This document shows positions 33,127-43,960 of a DNA stretch of 64,000 nt, piece by piece; the first letter of the stretch is position 1; each line of letters begins with the position of its first letter. The position numbers and the translations under genes were made by a program. The notes under the pieces are model-generated. The model did not search any database and was not told the origin of the DNA. It saw only the letters and a program-made list of their open reading frames with translations. This DNA comes from Rhinocladiella similis (lineage: Eukaryota; Ascomycota; Eurotiomycetes; Chaetothyriales; Herpotrichiellaceae): assembly GCA_024082115.1 (NCBI GenBank), contig JAMRYE010000010.1, positions 1,116,001 through 1,180,000 on the forward strand, read 5' to 3'.

Positions 33127-34860
33127 ATGTTAAAGCTATTTACCTCTACATGTGCTCTCACATGGCTCTTGTCGTCCATGCCGCTGGCTTCAGCCAACTG
33201 GCGGTACAAGTCAAGGCCAGACCTGGCACCTCCAACTCTCAACATCACTATTCCAGCAACCAGTGAAGTCGAGAAAGGATATCTATTCATGGCACCATTC
33301 TCAGGATATCCTGAAGGAAGCCGTCATGGGCCGTTGCAAGCGGCACCTTATATCTTCACTGACACTGGAGATCTCGTATGGTCCGGCTTCACATATTTTT
33401 CAATCTGGGCTACAAACTTCCAAGCGGCAAGATACAAAGGACGAGACGTACTTTTTTGCTTCGAAGGCAGTCACAACGCAGCTTATGGCCACGGACACGG
33501 ACATACGACCTTCCTGGATCAGAATTATGAAACAATCCGTGAGCTTCGAGCTGGCAACCACCGCTTGACAGACAAACATGAGTTCCATATCATCAATGAA
33601 GAGACTGCTTTGATTCAGATCTATCACCCTGTACCCTATGACTTGAGTCCATATGGTGGCAGCGACGAGCAGCAATGGATCGTCGATGCCAGATTTCAAG
33701 GTGAGTAGTATTCCACCGGCTTGGTATGCTAGCTGACACAGCCAGAACTCGACATCGAGACTGGTGAAGTAATATTCGAATGGAGTAGTTTGGATCACGT
33801 TGATCCGTCAGGTACGTCTATGTTCATGCTGTTAAGACTTGAGAGGCCCTGACCCAAAATAGAGGGTTACCTTCCTTTGAATCCTGGACAGGCCGGTGCA
33901 GGTTACAACAGCTCTGACGCCTGGGACTACTTCCATATCAACTCAGTCGACAAAGATGATGAAGGAAACTATCTGATCTCGGCTCGAGACGCCAATGCCG
34001 CGTACAAGATTAACGGCACAACCGGAGAAATTATCTGGCAGCTCTCTGGCAAATCCTCCAGCTTCAAGATGGGCGATGAAGTCGAGTTCGCCTTTCAACA
34101 TCACGCTCGCTTTCAGGGTCGAAGTGAAGACGGCACAAAGGAGATCATCAGTATCTACGACAACTCAGCACATGGTACCGAGAACGGAGGTGGCCATGAG
34201 GTCCATTTCTACAACATCTCTCGTGGCAAGATTATCGAAGTGGACACTAAATCCTGGGAAGCGACTATTGTGCAGGCCTTCCACCCACCGGACGATCTAT
34301 TGTCCAAATCACAGGGTTCAACTCAACTACTGCCCAACGGGAACGTGATGGTCAACTGGGGCTCTGAAGGTGCAATGACAGAGTTCAAAGCCGACGGCAC
34401 ACCAATCTTCCATACTTACATGGACTCTGGCTTGTTGGGCATTGGTGTCGAAAACTACCGGGGTTTCCGCTATAATTGGACCGGTGTTCCGAACGAAGCT
34501 CCAGCCATTGTTGCTCTCGAAGATGGCAACTCTACCAACATCTATGTCTCCTGGAATGGTGACACACGCACCAAAGTGTGGCGCTTCTATGAAGTCAAGG
34601 ATGAGCGTCGTTCATACCTGGGCGAATCCAAACGAGAGGGCTTCGAGACTGGGTTGAAACTCGATCGTGTCAATGTGAAGAGTGTTCAGGCTGAAGCACT
34701 GGACGCAGAGGGCAGTGTGCTCGTCGATACTTCAAAGGTCAAACCAGAAGTAATGATTCACGAGTACAAAGGACGGAGCAGAAAGACGCAGGAGAAGTCG
34801 GGTCTCATCCCATGGCTTACGTTCAAAGGCCAGAAGTTCTTCAGAAGCAAGGATCTTTGA
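33127..34860 (+). CDS. Secreted arylsulfotransferase-family protein (Arylsulfotran_2 type)
   Basis: Exons 33127-33700, 33746-33811 and 33863-34860 give 545 residues. Seen: signal peptide MLKLFTSTCALTWLLSSMPLASA with likely cleavage near residue 23; repeated beta-propeller-like strands; GYLFMAPFSGYP; the His-rich GHGHGHTTFLDQNYE; HEFHIINEETALIQIYHP; WDYFHINSVDKDDEGNYLIS; QHHARFQG; and TQLLPNGNVMVNWGS. This order is that of the fungal Arylsulfotran_2 family. Family knowledge: bacterial arylsulfotransferases move sulfate between phenols without PAPS using an active-site His; activity of the fungal secreted members is largely unproven. Several N-x-S/T sites suggest glycosylation. It shares a promoter region with a DHA2 exporter and lies next to a Zn2Cys6 gene. 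Confidence 0.85.
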
Positions 34861-35274
34861 ACAAAGCAGGATCCCAGGGGGAAAGGAGCGATTAATGTGC
34901 AGTCTGCAATTGCTTATGTAGTACTTTGAACTGTAATCTCAAAATTGTATCTCGAATGATTTCCTGTGCCTGTCTTGAACTTGTTAGCCAAAGCGAAGAC
35001 AACCATGGACATGTACATCCATGTGTTGCGGGAGGCCTACAGTAAATAGTATGTGCAAGGCTGTCCAATCAAGGGCGAGATTTCCAGCTTCGGAGTTGCA
35101 CCCCGTAGTGGGGCGATTGCGTGCTTATCGAAGAGCAGATTGTGATATCAACTTCATCTCGTGTTATATTGTTTTCCGCTCTGCATTCTTCATGACTCTT
35201 GAGAGAATCGCTCCTGCGGCGGTTTTCTTTCTTTCAACGCACTGTACTGACACTGACGATCAAGTTCATCCCAA
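34861..35274. promoter_or_regulatory. Regulator promoter and arylsulfotransferase 3' region
   Basis: These 414 bases lie between two tandem genes and contain the CGG-N9-CCG word at 35091. No gene is supported. Confidence 0.45.
35091..35105. promoter_or_regulatory. CGG-N9-CCG site in the promoter of the Zn2Cys6 gene
   Basis: CGGAGTTGCACCCCG has the inverted CGG half-sites at N9, with weaker inner symmetry than the other two. It is 170 bases upstream of the regulator ATG, so autoregulation is possible. Confidence 0.4.
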
Positions 35275-37622
35275 ATGCATAGAAGTGGGGAGAAAAGAAT
35301 ATCGTAAGGCTTCCGTATTCAAGTTTCCATAATTGCCTCGATTGACTGACCCCCCTCACAGATGCAAGCGGTGTCAGACACGAAAGGTATGTGCAGTCTC
35401 ATTTCAGTTTAGGAAACCCCCTAATACTCTGTGATAGATTAGATGCTCTCGAACGACGCCCTGTCGTAGCTGCGCAATCGCCGGAGTCAAGTGCGAGTTC
35501 CGATCAGATGATTGGAAGCGCGTTCCTGTCTCTCAAGAATACGTGACTGCTCTGGAAGGCAGGGTAGCCACTCTAGAGTCGTTCTTGTCAAACATCAAGT
35601 CCTCGACAGGCAACCAGCGTGATGAAATCATCAGCAGCATAGACATCGACGACCACTTACCCACCAGGGTCGATCGCACGTGTTCAGCGACGCTAAGCTC
35701 TGAAGACGTCGAGACGTCCACACCACCAGGATACTGGAGTTCTACGGCAGAAGGTAAAGCAGGAGAATCTTCACACCGGATATCGCAAGTCGCTAAGTGT
35801 TGCTGTTGCAGGCTTCCCAATCTTCCACCGAGCCGGCAGCGCCTACGGCACGGGACTGATCCAATCTTTCCCACCATCACAGCCAGTGACCAATGCATGG
35901 CTACATAGCAATATCTCCAGCATACCTGGTCTTGTGATGCAGGAATGTATTGATCTGTTCTTCCAATGGCAGCGACCCTTTTGTCGGATGCTGGACAGAG
36001 ACTCAATCCTATCCCGCACCAGCAGCATCACCGAGCCCATGTCTGGACTCATACATGCTGTCTGTGCCCTGGGAGCTCTTATGTCTCACGACCAGAATAT
36101 CAAACATTTGGCGTCATTGTTCATTTCTGCCGCTGAAAAGGAAATCGCAAACTCATTTCACACCCTTGATGTTACAACGGCTCAAACCTTCCTATTATGC
36201 GCGGTTTTCGAAAGTGGAAGGGGAAATGTGTCCAAAGGCTGGATGTATTCAGGTACAATCTGCAAGTTTCGCCGAGTTGAATAGCATGTCAATGACAATA
36301 CTAGGCGTGGCTCTCCGTATGGCCGAAGCTCTTGGTATCCACGAGGATCACCTACAACCACCTGTCTCGACAGGACCCTCAGGTACGCTGCCCGTCGACT
36401 TTGAGTCGGGGCGGCGTATGTCTCTAACCCTATCTATATCCGATAAGTTCCCACCAATTCCTTGACAACAGCAGACTTCACTAACTCAAACCCTAGGATG
36501 TTGAGCCTTTTCTTCGGCCAGATGCCGATGATGAATGTAGTAGAATGTGATATGGATGCGAAGCAGATTCAACCTGCCTTTGCTCCTCCGGCATCTCCCA
36601 ATGATTCAATTGCCTACCAGATATCACCGCCGCCCACAGGCCTGCAGATGTCAAGTTGCCCGTCTGATGACGACTCGGCAGGTTTCTACAGTCTCCTCCT
36701 GCAGAAACAGGCGCAGCTTGCAACAATCGTAGGAGACTTTCAAAATCATACATATTTCTCAAGGCGGAGACCACCCCGACGGAGCGAAGCTGTAAATGGA
36801 TCAGTCCACAACAAACTAAACGCTCGTCTACTAGGCTGGTACAATTCACTACCCAGCGAACTGCGTTGGAGCAGATGGACCTCAAATATTGAGATCCTCG
36901 ATCCAGGCCTAGCCACCACGCAGTAAGTCCCATTCTATCTATCTCAACAATCATATTCTCCGCTGACACATTCCAGCGTTCTTTACCATATCGTGCGGCT
37001 CGTATTGAACAGACCTCTACTGGGTGTACAGCACCATTCACCGCATCCACAGCCGGCTGCTGCAGATAAAGCATCGGACATTTGCGAAGACTCTGTTGAG
37101 ACGATTGTCGGCATCCTCCGCCGGTTTAGAGTACAGCATACTCTGATGAACGCACCGCTTGTGTTTGTGCATGGGGTCATCACTGCCGCTGACACGACAC
37201 TGGTAATGGCTTCGATGAAGTCGCAGATTCTCGGATCACACCTGCATGAGAAAGACAGTGTTCTCTCGTTCCTGGACATGCTCTTATCCGAGCTGTCGTA
37301 CTCGTGGAGTGTTGCCGGAAATGCCAGGGATGGTCTACGCAAGCGCCTGCAGCAAATGCAAATTGGAACGTTCCAAAGAGACGACAAATATTTTAGCTCG
37401 CCGTCGGCGTCGACCGAATATTCATCTGAGTTCTCGGACCTTCAGTCGACTGATCTGACCACATTGGATTTTGGGAGTGGCGCAGTGTTGCCGCAAGATC
37501 CGCCGTGGCCTGGGCCGAAACAGCAGTTGGATCTAGACATCCTTGGAGCGACCGATGTGGAGTTTGACCTCGCGAATACCTTTCAGTATGGTGGCGGCGT
37601 GTCTGATATGTACACCTTTTGA
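35275..37622 (+). CDS. Zn2Cys6 transcription factor with fungal-specific domain (Fungal_trans)
   Basis: Seven exons: 35275-35303, 35362-35386, 35438-35753, 35812-36252, 36305-36446, 36497-36922 and 36977-37622; 674 residues. Seen: zinc cluster at about residues 11-37 with CX2CX6CX5CX2CX6C spacing (CKRCQTRKIRC then CRSCAIAGVKC), a coiled linker with VTALEGRVATLESFL, and the regulatory domain with FFQWQRPFCRMLDRDS, GWMYSGVALRMAEALGIHED and SDKMLSLFFGQMPMMNVVE. Intron 1 ends just before the first Cys and intron 2 splits the cluster. Intron 5 uses a weak donor (GTTCCC), accepted because only it restores the conserved SDKMLSLFFGQ block and keeps frame. The product should be a nuclear, DNA-binding regulator of CGG sites; such sites occur in three nearby promoters. 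Convergent with the MFS gene at 37716. Confidence 0.88.
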
Positions 37623-37715
37623 AGCTTTCCATACAATGAATGAAATCTAACATTTTGGGACTTTATTATCATACCATTATATGGTCCGAAGTAGCGGCGA
37701 CATCTTCCGCCATCG

Positions 37716-39713
37716 TTAGACTTCTTCTCCTTTTCCTCTTTTATTACTGGCATGAGCTTCTTGTACATTTGTAGCTTCGACCCGCCCAATGTCCATATCT
37801 TTCTCGTGTCCGTGTCGTGAAGGAGAGTCTCCTTCATCAGGTGTGACTACGCTGTCTTCTAAAACAGGATCAACCGGCACTGGAACTGGATTGGATTTTT
37901 CGTCGGGCCTTTCCAAACCCTTGTCTTCCACAAAGGTCATGCTAAGAAAACACAAGAGCATCGTAGGCGCCCAGAGGATGAAGACGGCTCTTGCAGCGTG
38001 GGCATAAGCGTCTAGCACGCCTTCTCGTTGGTCGGGGTTCAATACACTGAGATTGGGTGTCTTGAATATAGACGCCGTGACCGTCTGACGAAACGATTCC
38101 GGCAAAGACGCAGGAAGGCATGCCTGCAACACATTAGAGAAGATGGCAGCACAAATCGCCAGTCCGGTAGCGGCTCCGAAGGTTCTGCAGAAGTTCCGTG
38201 TGCTGATGACGACGGCCCGATCTGCTTTGACGCAATGTGCTTGAGAAGCGACGAGGGCTAGACAACGGTTAGAGAAAGACCAACGCCATGTTGGACTGCT
38301 CGGGAAAGAGAAGCACTTCATAAATGGACTCACTTGGCTGGAAACAGCAACCGACCCCCACACCCTCGACGGCCAGGAAGATAGCCATGGCCCAGATGGG
38401 TAGCGACCGAGTGAATATACAACACAGTGCAGCGCCGATGGTCCAAACGCCGTACCCGAACCAGAGGACTTCGCCGTATCGACCGCGTCTGGAAATGTAT
38501 TGGCCCGATGCCACGGAGGTGATGCTCTGAGCGACGACCATGCAGACAATAATTCCCGCGGATGCCATGGGATTCAGACCGCGTACGTTCTGGAGTGCGA
38601 TAGGGATGTAGTACAGGATGCTGTAGTAGACGGAGCCGAAAAGGAAGTTCTGAAGCAGGATCACGCAGACGGCGCGGTTCTTGAAGAGGCGGACTATGCG
38701 TGAATTCTCGGGTTAACCATGGTGGAACGAGGCAGAGCCGCAAATAGATGGAATACTCATATGTGGAGGTGGAAGATTGAGAAGAGGAGAACTCACTTGG
38801 CATCGTAGGCAACTGTGCGACTTTCCACTCGACAAGCACGAACGCAATCATGCATAGTCCTCCAAATATGAACATGACTATGACCATGACACTGCGCCAT
38901 TTGAAGTAGCTTCCTCCGCCGGAGATGGGGATCAAGAGTAATATCATCCCCGCCGTGCTGAAGACGGATCCGATAAAGTCTATCTTGCGGAACTTGGACA
39001 TGAAACTGCCACTAGGCGTCTTTTGCGGGAGGACAATGAGAACGATTCCTCCCGCCAGGATGGCCAAAGGAGAGACGAACCAGAACATGGCTCTCCAGGT
39101 GGTCGTCTCGGTGAAGGCAGCAGCGAGGAAAGGGCCAATGATGTTTCCCACGCCGATACAAGACCCCAAGATTCCTTGATACCTAGAGTCCCAAACACGA
39201 AATGTCAACATATGGTGTACGAGTGTAGATGCAGCATTGGGCGGTGCCCTAAGGCCGGGGGTACAAAGTAGAAAGATACCTTCCTCGTTCCCTTAAAGTG
39301 ACAATATCACTCGTCACCATCATTGACAAGGCTGTGATGCCGGCACTGCCTACTCCACTCAACCCTCGCAGCGCGTATAGTTGCGGACCATTCTGGGCGA
39401 AGCCACAACCCAAATCACCCGCAGCGAGGAGCACAATGGCCGTCAAGAGGACGCCCTTTCTGCCAAAGATGTCGCTCAACCTGCCATACAGGACCTGAAA
39501 GGTCGTGTTGGCTATCAGGTTCGCCGTGGCCGCCCAAGATATGGTGTTCTCAGCATTGAGATCGCCTCCGATGGTGGTTAGCATGACACCCACTGAGTTC
39601 TGGTCGATGAACGTGACGAGCAATATACATGCTAGTGCCGAGAAGACAATGACGACCTGCTTTTTGGGCAGGAGGTTCGCCTGGTCTTCGAGCTGGTATT
39701 GCTCTCGTGCCAT
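37716..39713 (-). CDS. MFS transporter, DHA2 (14-helix) family, multidrug/toxin exporter type
   Basis: Exons 39713-39280, 39182-38797, 38693-38334 and 38257-37716 give 573 residues; introns are GT..AG and phase-consistent. Seen: short hydrophilic N-terminus, helix 1 with TFIDQNSVGVMLTTIGGDL, motif A LYGRLSDIFGRKG, SGVGSAGITALSMMV, and RERGRYQGILGSCIGVGNIIGPF (motif C) joined across intron 1. Later helices include VWTIGAALCCIF and VEGVGVGCCFQP. The C-terminal tail of about 75 residues is acidic, with Pro/Val repeats. It is related to but clearly different from the DHA2 protein at 30541. Export of a small molecule with proton antiport is inferred from the family. Divergent from the metallo-beta-lactamase gene, which may make or destroy the exported compound. 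Confidence 0.9.
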
Positions 39714-40305
39714 TTTTAAGAATCGCTGACCCGGCCCGCGTACCAACGAGCATCACTTCGGACCTGTACGACGCTAAGTGATGGCATTCGAGATAGGAAG
39801 TGAAGATAAAAATATAGTATTGTAATGTTATAGAATAGGTAGTAGAGAAATGGTAAGCAAGATGAAGAGGGAAAAAAGAAGCATTCGGTACTAGCTAACG
39901 AAGAGTCAAGACTCATCAAGCTCATCGAATTTCAGGTACGCTCAGTGCCGAATAGGAGGTTAACAGGACAAGATAGAATGCCGATACAGGGCGTGGAGTG
40001 GGAGACTTACCGTGCCGCTTAGCCGGCGTACACGATCTGCTATGCATGGAGGACTCCGTACATTTGTGCGAATGACGGAGTGCGATATTGTTCAGATTTC
40101 AGTCATCGTGGCCGACTCCCGAGCGTGTTCGACTTCGAAGATGGCATGGCGGCAGGCTCGATAGCGCGGTTGATGATCTCCATCGCCATTTTTGAGTAGA
40201 AGATCAATGTCTCCCAGCGTGAAAGCTCTTGGCTCATATCCATGGCGCACGATTGTATGAGATTGTTTGTGCGGTGACGACGACGTAGGGAAATCCCACA
40301 AAACG

Positions 40306-40322
40306 CCGCCTCTGCTCGGCGG
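40306..40322. promoter_or_regulatory. GC-rich inverted repeat upstream of the hydrolase
   Basis: CCGCC-N7-GGCGG, about 190 bases upstream of the metallo-beta-lactamase ATG. It contains everted CCG/CGG triplets that some Zn2Cys6 proteins recognise. Confidence 0.35.
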
Positions 40323-40365
40323 TTCCCAAAGCGGAAATTCGAGCGCGCAAAATGCCGAGAATCGC

Positions 40366-40382
40366 CGCCGACTTTATCGGCG
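40366..40382. promoter_or_regulatory. Perfect inverted repeat CGCCGA-N5-TCGGCG
   Basis: The six-base arms match perfectly. The element lies about 130 bases upstream of the metallo-beta-lactamase ATG and is a candidate operator for a dimeric regulator. Confidence 0.45.
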
Positions 40383-40511
40383 TTGTTCCGTTTGACGATT
40401 GCAATGTCAGAACAACATGCCACAGCTTTTATACCAAGGTGGTTGCATCTAGGCACAGTACCAGGAAGTCCAGGCTGATCCAGCGAGCCTCGGATAAGCT
40501 GTTTATACAAT

Positions 40512-41870
40512 ATGGCTACGTTAAACCCGAATTTCCCGGCCTCTCAGCACACTGTACACGTCCGATTGATCAACACCACAGCAGTCATGACGGTCAAGGC
40601 TGAGTCGTTCGTCAAACCCGCTCAAAAGGGCCACGAGTTGCTGAATCTCACATGTGCTGCATTCCTGATCGAGCACGAAGCCTCTAACCGGAAGATCATG
40701 TTCGATCTGGGTGTGCGCAAGGATTATTGGAATCTTCCTCCGATCATTCAGAAACGTCTTGGGCTTGTCATTCCGAGTCTGAGAGTCGACACCGACACTC
40801 CAACAATCCTTCAGGACAAGGGTATCGGTCTCGGTTCAATATGTAGGTCTATTCACCTAGGTGCTTCTACGTTTCGTCGTCGACGGTCCCGTACTTGCAA
40901 CTTCAGAAGTCTTTGCCCACTGTAAGTCGCGCTTCTGACATTTGTGCTGCTATTTAGCATCCGTCGTGTTCTCGCATTACCATTGGGATCACGTTGGCGA
41001 TATGTCTTTGTTCCCATCGTCGACTGAGATCGTGGTTGGACCGGGTTTCAAGGCTTCCCCTATCATTCTTCCCGGCTACCCGGAAAAGCCAGACTCACCA
41101 TTGAACGCGTCGGATTTTGCAGGCCGCCATCTGAATGAGGTGGACTTCGGGAAAGCAGGCCTACGAATTGGTGGCTTCGGGGCATATGACTTTTTCGGTG
41201 ACGGCTCGTTCTACCTGTTGGGTATGTGTGAAATCGACTTTCCGACAACAAGAGGAGACCCCCGATTTGCTGACACTTCAAAGACACACCCGGCCACTGT
41301 CTGGGCCACATGTGTGGTCTTGCTCGGACGACAGGAGGTGACGATAGCACTTTCATCCTAATGGGCGGCGACATATGTCACTATGTGGGCGATATCAGAC
41401 CGACCAAAGCATTTCCCATGCCGGACCCATTGCCCCCGGGTGTTCTCGATGGCGACTTTCCCGCACCATGCCCGTGCGCTCTCTTTACAGATCACCACCC
41501 ACAAGGTCTCCAAGAAGCAGGACAGGACGAACGAAGAACTACGCCATTCTATCACGTTTCCGATCACAAGGCATCGGCCTATATTGATCCCAGAACGGCA
41601 CAGACGTCAGTGGACAAACTCGTTCAATTCGAGCAATCGCCAAACGTTCTCATCTGTCTTGCACACGACGCTGCACTGTTGAAGTACCTACCAACCCTCA
41701 ATTCGGATCCGAGCGCAGACATGAACAACTGGCACGAGCGAGGGTGGAAAGAGAGATGTCGATGGGAGTGGTTGAATGAGCTACCACGCGACGGGAAGCC
41801 TGGTAGACCAGCCCTCGTGGAGGGCTTCTGGCGAGACGGCAAACGATGGGACAGACCACAGCCATCATGA
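40512..41870 (+). CDS. Metallo-beta-lactamase superfamily hydrolase (lactonase-like)
   Basis: Exons 40512-40842, 40958-41221 and 41284-41870 give 393 residues. Seen: the strand LIEHEASNRKIMFDLGVRKDYW; the metal motif SHYHWDHVGD (HxHxDH) directly after intron 1; a third His in LLDTPGHCLGHMCGLA, split by intron 2; the bridging Asp in ILMGGDICHYVGD; and a final His in ICLAHDA. This is the full two-zinc ligand set of the AHL-lactonase branch. Family knowledge: such enzymes open lactone or other ester-type rings or cleave thioesters; the fungal substrates are mostly unknown. There is no signal peptide, so it is probably cytosolic. It sits head to head with a DHA2 exporter, a pairing that suggests detoxification or release of a metabolite (inference). 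Confidence 0.87.
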
Positions 41871-42002
41871 AGGATTTTGAACCCGCATACTCATTCGTCT
41901 CTGTATCTCACGAGCCTGTCTGTCTTGAAAATGTAAAAGGGTAACAACCACAGAAGGAACGTCAACGTCAAAGCTTTCGTCCATTCCTCATCGCACATCG
42001 TT

Positions 42003-43094
42003 TCACCGCTTCAAAATCTCATTGATATCGATATTCACTCCGACGACTCTCAACAGGAAAACAACCAACACGACCGTGCTCACCGCGCTCAATACAGCAG
42101 TGAGAATCAAATGTCTCAGCACAAACACCCTCTGAGGTTTGCATTGTCCATTGGCCAGCGCATAACGCCCAACCATCTTCTTGATCGGTTTGACGTTATC
42201 GGTAACCGCGGTGTGCAGACCACGCTGCATACCCGGGAGACCGTCCATGCTCCAAGCATTCTTGAATGCCCAGTATCTGTTGGTTGTCACCGCAAGGATC
42301 AGCATATGGCGTTGATTCGAGCATCGTGTTTGAAAGGTAGCGGGATGGCATTGATGTGTCAAAGGTCGACTCACCGTTCAATCCCATCCTCCCTCTTTCC
42401 AGCCTCCTCATTCGCAACCCGCTTCTCAAAGAAGTCATGCAACGTCGGCCTGAACTCGACAAAGTCGTACTTGGGCACACTGAACCCACACGAAGTGCCG
42501 ACCTGATCTATATCGACGAGTATAATCGACCTCGTGCCCGGTATGGTCTTGACGCCCTGCGATGTGATGATCTCGTTGAATGCAGGTGTACCATATTCGA
42601 GAACGTTGCCTGTGTCGTACATGGTCAAACAAGTTTCATGCCAAGCTCCCTCCCTCCCTCTGTCTCTCTCTGCATTCCTATTACGTACCTTTTCCATATA
42701 TCCTCAGGATTCTAGGCGGTCCATCAAACGCCATAAACATGACCGTGATCCGCCCGTTGCCCGGCTCGTGCAAGTGACTCGTCGTCTCGATCCCGCTACC
42801 CGTGAGATCCATGTACCAGAACTTTCTGATCACGATGTCCTTGTTGTCGTCGGTGTCCTTTGCGGCGTCGGCCGAGGTCGAGGTGGTCGATGTGGACGTA
42901 GGAAGGATCTTCCCAGGAACCGACTTGGATTCCTTGAGCACACCGAAGAACGGTCCTCCTCTATCCGTCACTCCCTTGGGCGAGACGTTGATGTGCCCCG
43001 CACCACTGAGCGGCGCGGACCCGATGCAGAAGACCTTTTGCTCGAGGAGCCATGTTACCAGTGACGGGGGCAGGGTTTCGTAGAAGGCGCCCAT
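42003..43094 (-). CDS. PNPOx-like FMN-binding split-barrel protein with C-terminal membrane anchor
   Basis: Exons 43094-42689, 42609-42375 and 42276-42003 give 304 residues. Seen: LVTWLLEQKVFCIGSAPLSGAGHINVSPKG, typical of the fungal pyridoxamine 5'-phosphate oxidase-like family; FWYMDLTGSGIETTSHL; GRITVMFMAFDGPPRILRIYGKG; then CGFSVPKYDF and LHDFFEKR. The last 35 residues hold one strongly hydrophobic segment (about 270-292) before a short tail, so the protein is probably tail-anchored. A Ser/Thr/Asp-rich insert lies near residues 65-85. Family knowledge: split-barrel flavoproteins reduce or oxidise small substrates or bind FMN or F420; this subfamily has no established reaction. Convergent with the hydrolase at 41870, 132 bases apart. 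Confidence 0.82.
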
Positions 43095-43960
43095 AATTAA
43101 CGATTCAACGTCCGAAGGAAGAAGCGACGGGAATTCAATTCAAAGGTGTAGAGTGGCGTATGTACAGACACCCCCGAGGGACGTTGGGTAGAGTCTGGCC
43201 CGCTTCGGAGTAGGCTTTCGAGAATGAAGACGTCTTGACGATAGGTAGTTCACACGAATACCCGTCGGAAAACCGTGTATCTCGTACGATGAAGTCGAGA
43301 AAGGAAGAAACAGAAAGCGTAGTGTTGCTGTCCAACGACGCAGAGGTTCTTCGATTCTGAGTCAGTACTGACCTGATACGAGTACGAGTCCGAGTCCACT
43401 GTTGCGGCGGTTACGTGCTACCTGAAAATGGCACCATGGGCGGCCCCCTCAGCCCCCCAAAATGGTGCCCGTGATTATTAGTAGGACCTATGAAGCGTAC
43501 AGTAACAATAACTAAGAGGGATCAACTACTCCTCACCTAGGTATGTGACGGTGGCCGATATCGGTGGTAACATGTATCCAAACATCACTCGCCATCCGTC
43601 CTCCGAGTATTGTAGATGTATAGATAGCAAATCTGCATGTTTGGCTATCATGTCAAATTCAAAACCCTACACCATCAATGTGATACACCCAATGGCCATT
43701 GAGACTTTCATTACTTCCCCCAAGCCCCAAATAGTCATTCGTACCTCGACTGATGCCTCCTCTGACTTTCTCACGCGGCTTACTCGTCCACTCGCTGGCA
43801 CCCACCCCGATGAAGCGATAGTCATTGATTCAATCACACATAACTACTCCGGAATAACATATACAATCCAATGACCAGTCCCTTTCCCTAGCAAGGAAAA
43901 GTGTACTGACATAAACACCATCTTGATGATCGCTGCTGTCCAATATCCAATGTAAACACC
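43095..43960. other. Intergenic, PNPOx-like gene promoter, with a hairpin
   Basis: About 870 bases. It contains the inverted repeat at 43430-43469. A 109-codon plus-strand frame (43545-43874) starts with GTG, lacks motifs and is not called. Confidence 0.4.
43430..43469. repeat. Inverted repeat, possible hairpin
   Basis: GGCACCAT at 43430-43437 pairs with ATGGTGCC at 43462-43469 around a C-rich loop of 24 bases. It lies about 340 bases upstream of the PNPOx-like start. Function unknown. Confidence 0.4.

Larger units (their letters stand above)
39714..40511. promoter_or_regulatory. Divergent promoter, MFS exporter and metallo-beta-lactamase gene
   Basis: About 800 bases. It contains two GC-rich inverted repeats near the hydrolase start (40306-40322 and 40366-40382). 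No CGG-N9-CCG word was found, so these two genes may not share the control suggested for the genes to the left. Confidence 0.45.

Noticed and set aside
27499..41870. Classical secondary-metabolite gene cluster
   Set aside because: No PKS, NRPS, terpene cyclase, prenyltransferase or P450 in the interval; reported instead as an accessory transporter/regulator group.
43545..43874. 109-codon plus-strand frame
   Set aside because: Begins with GTG, no family features and no splice partners.
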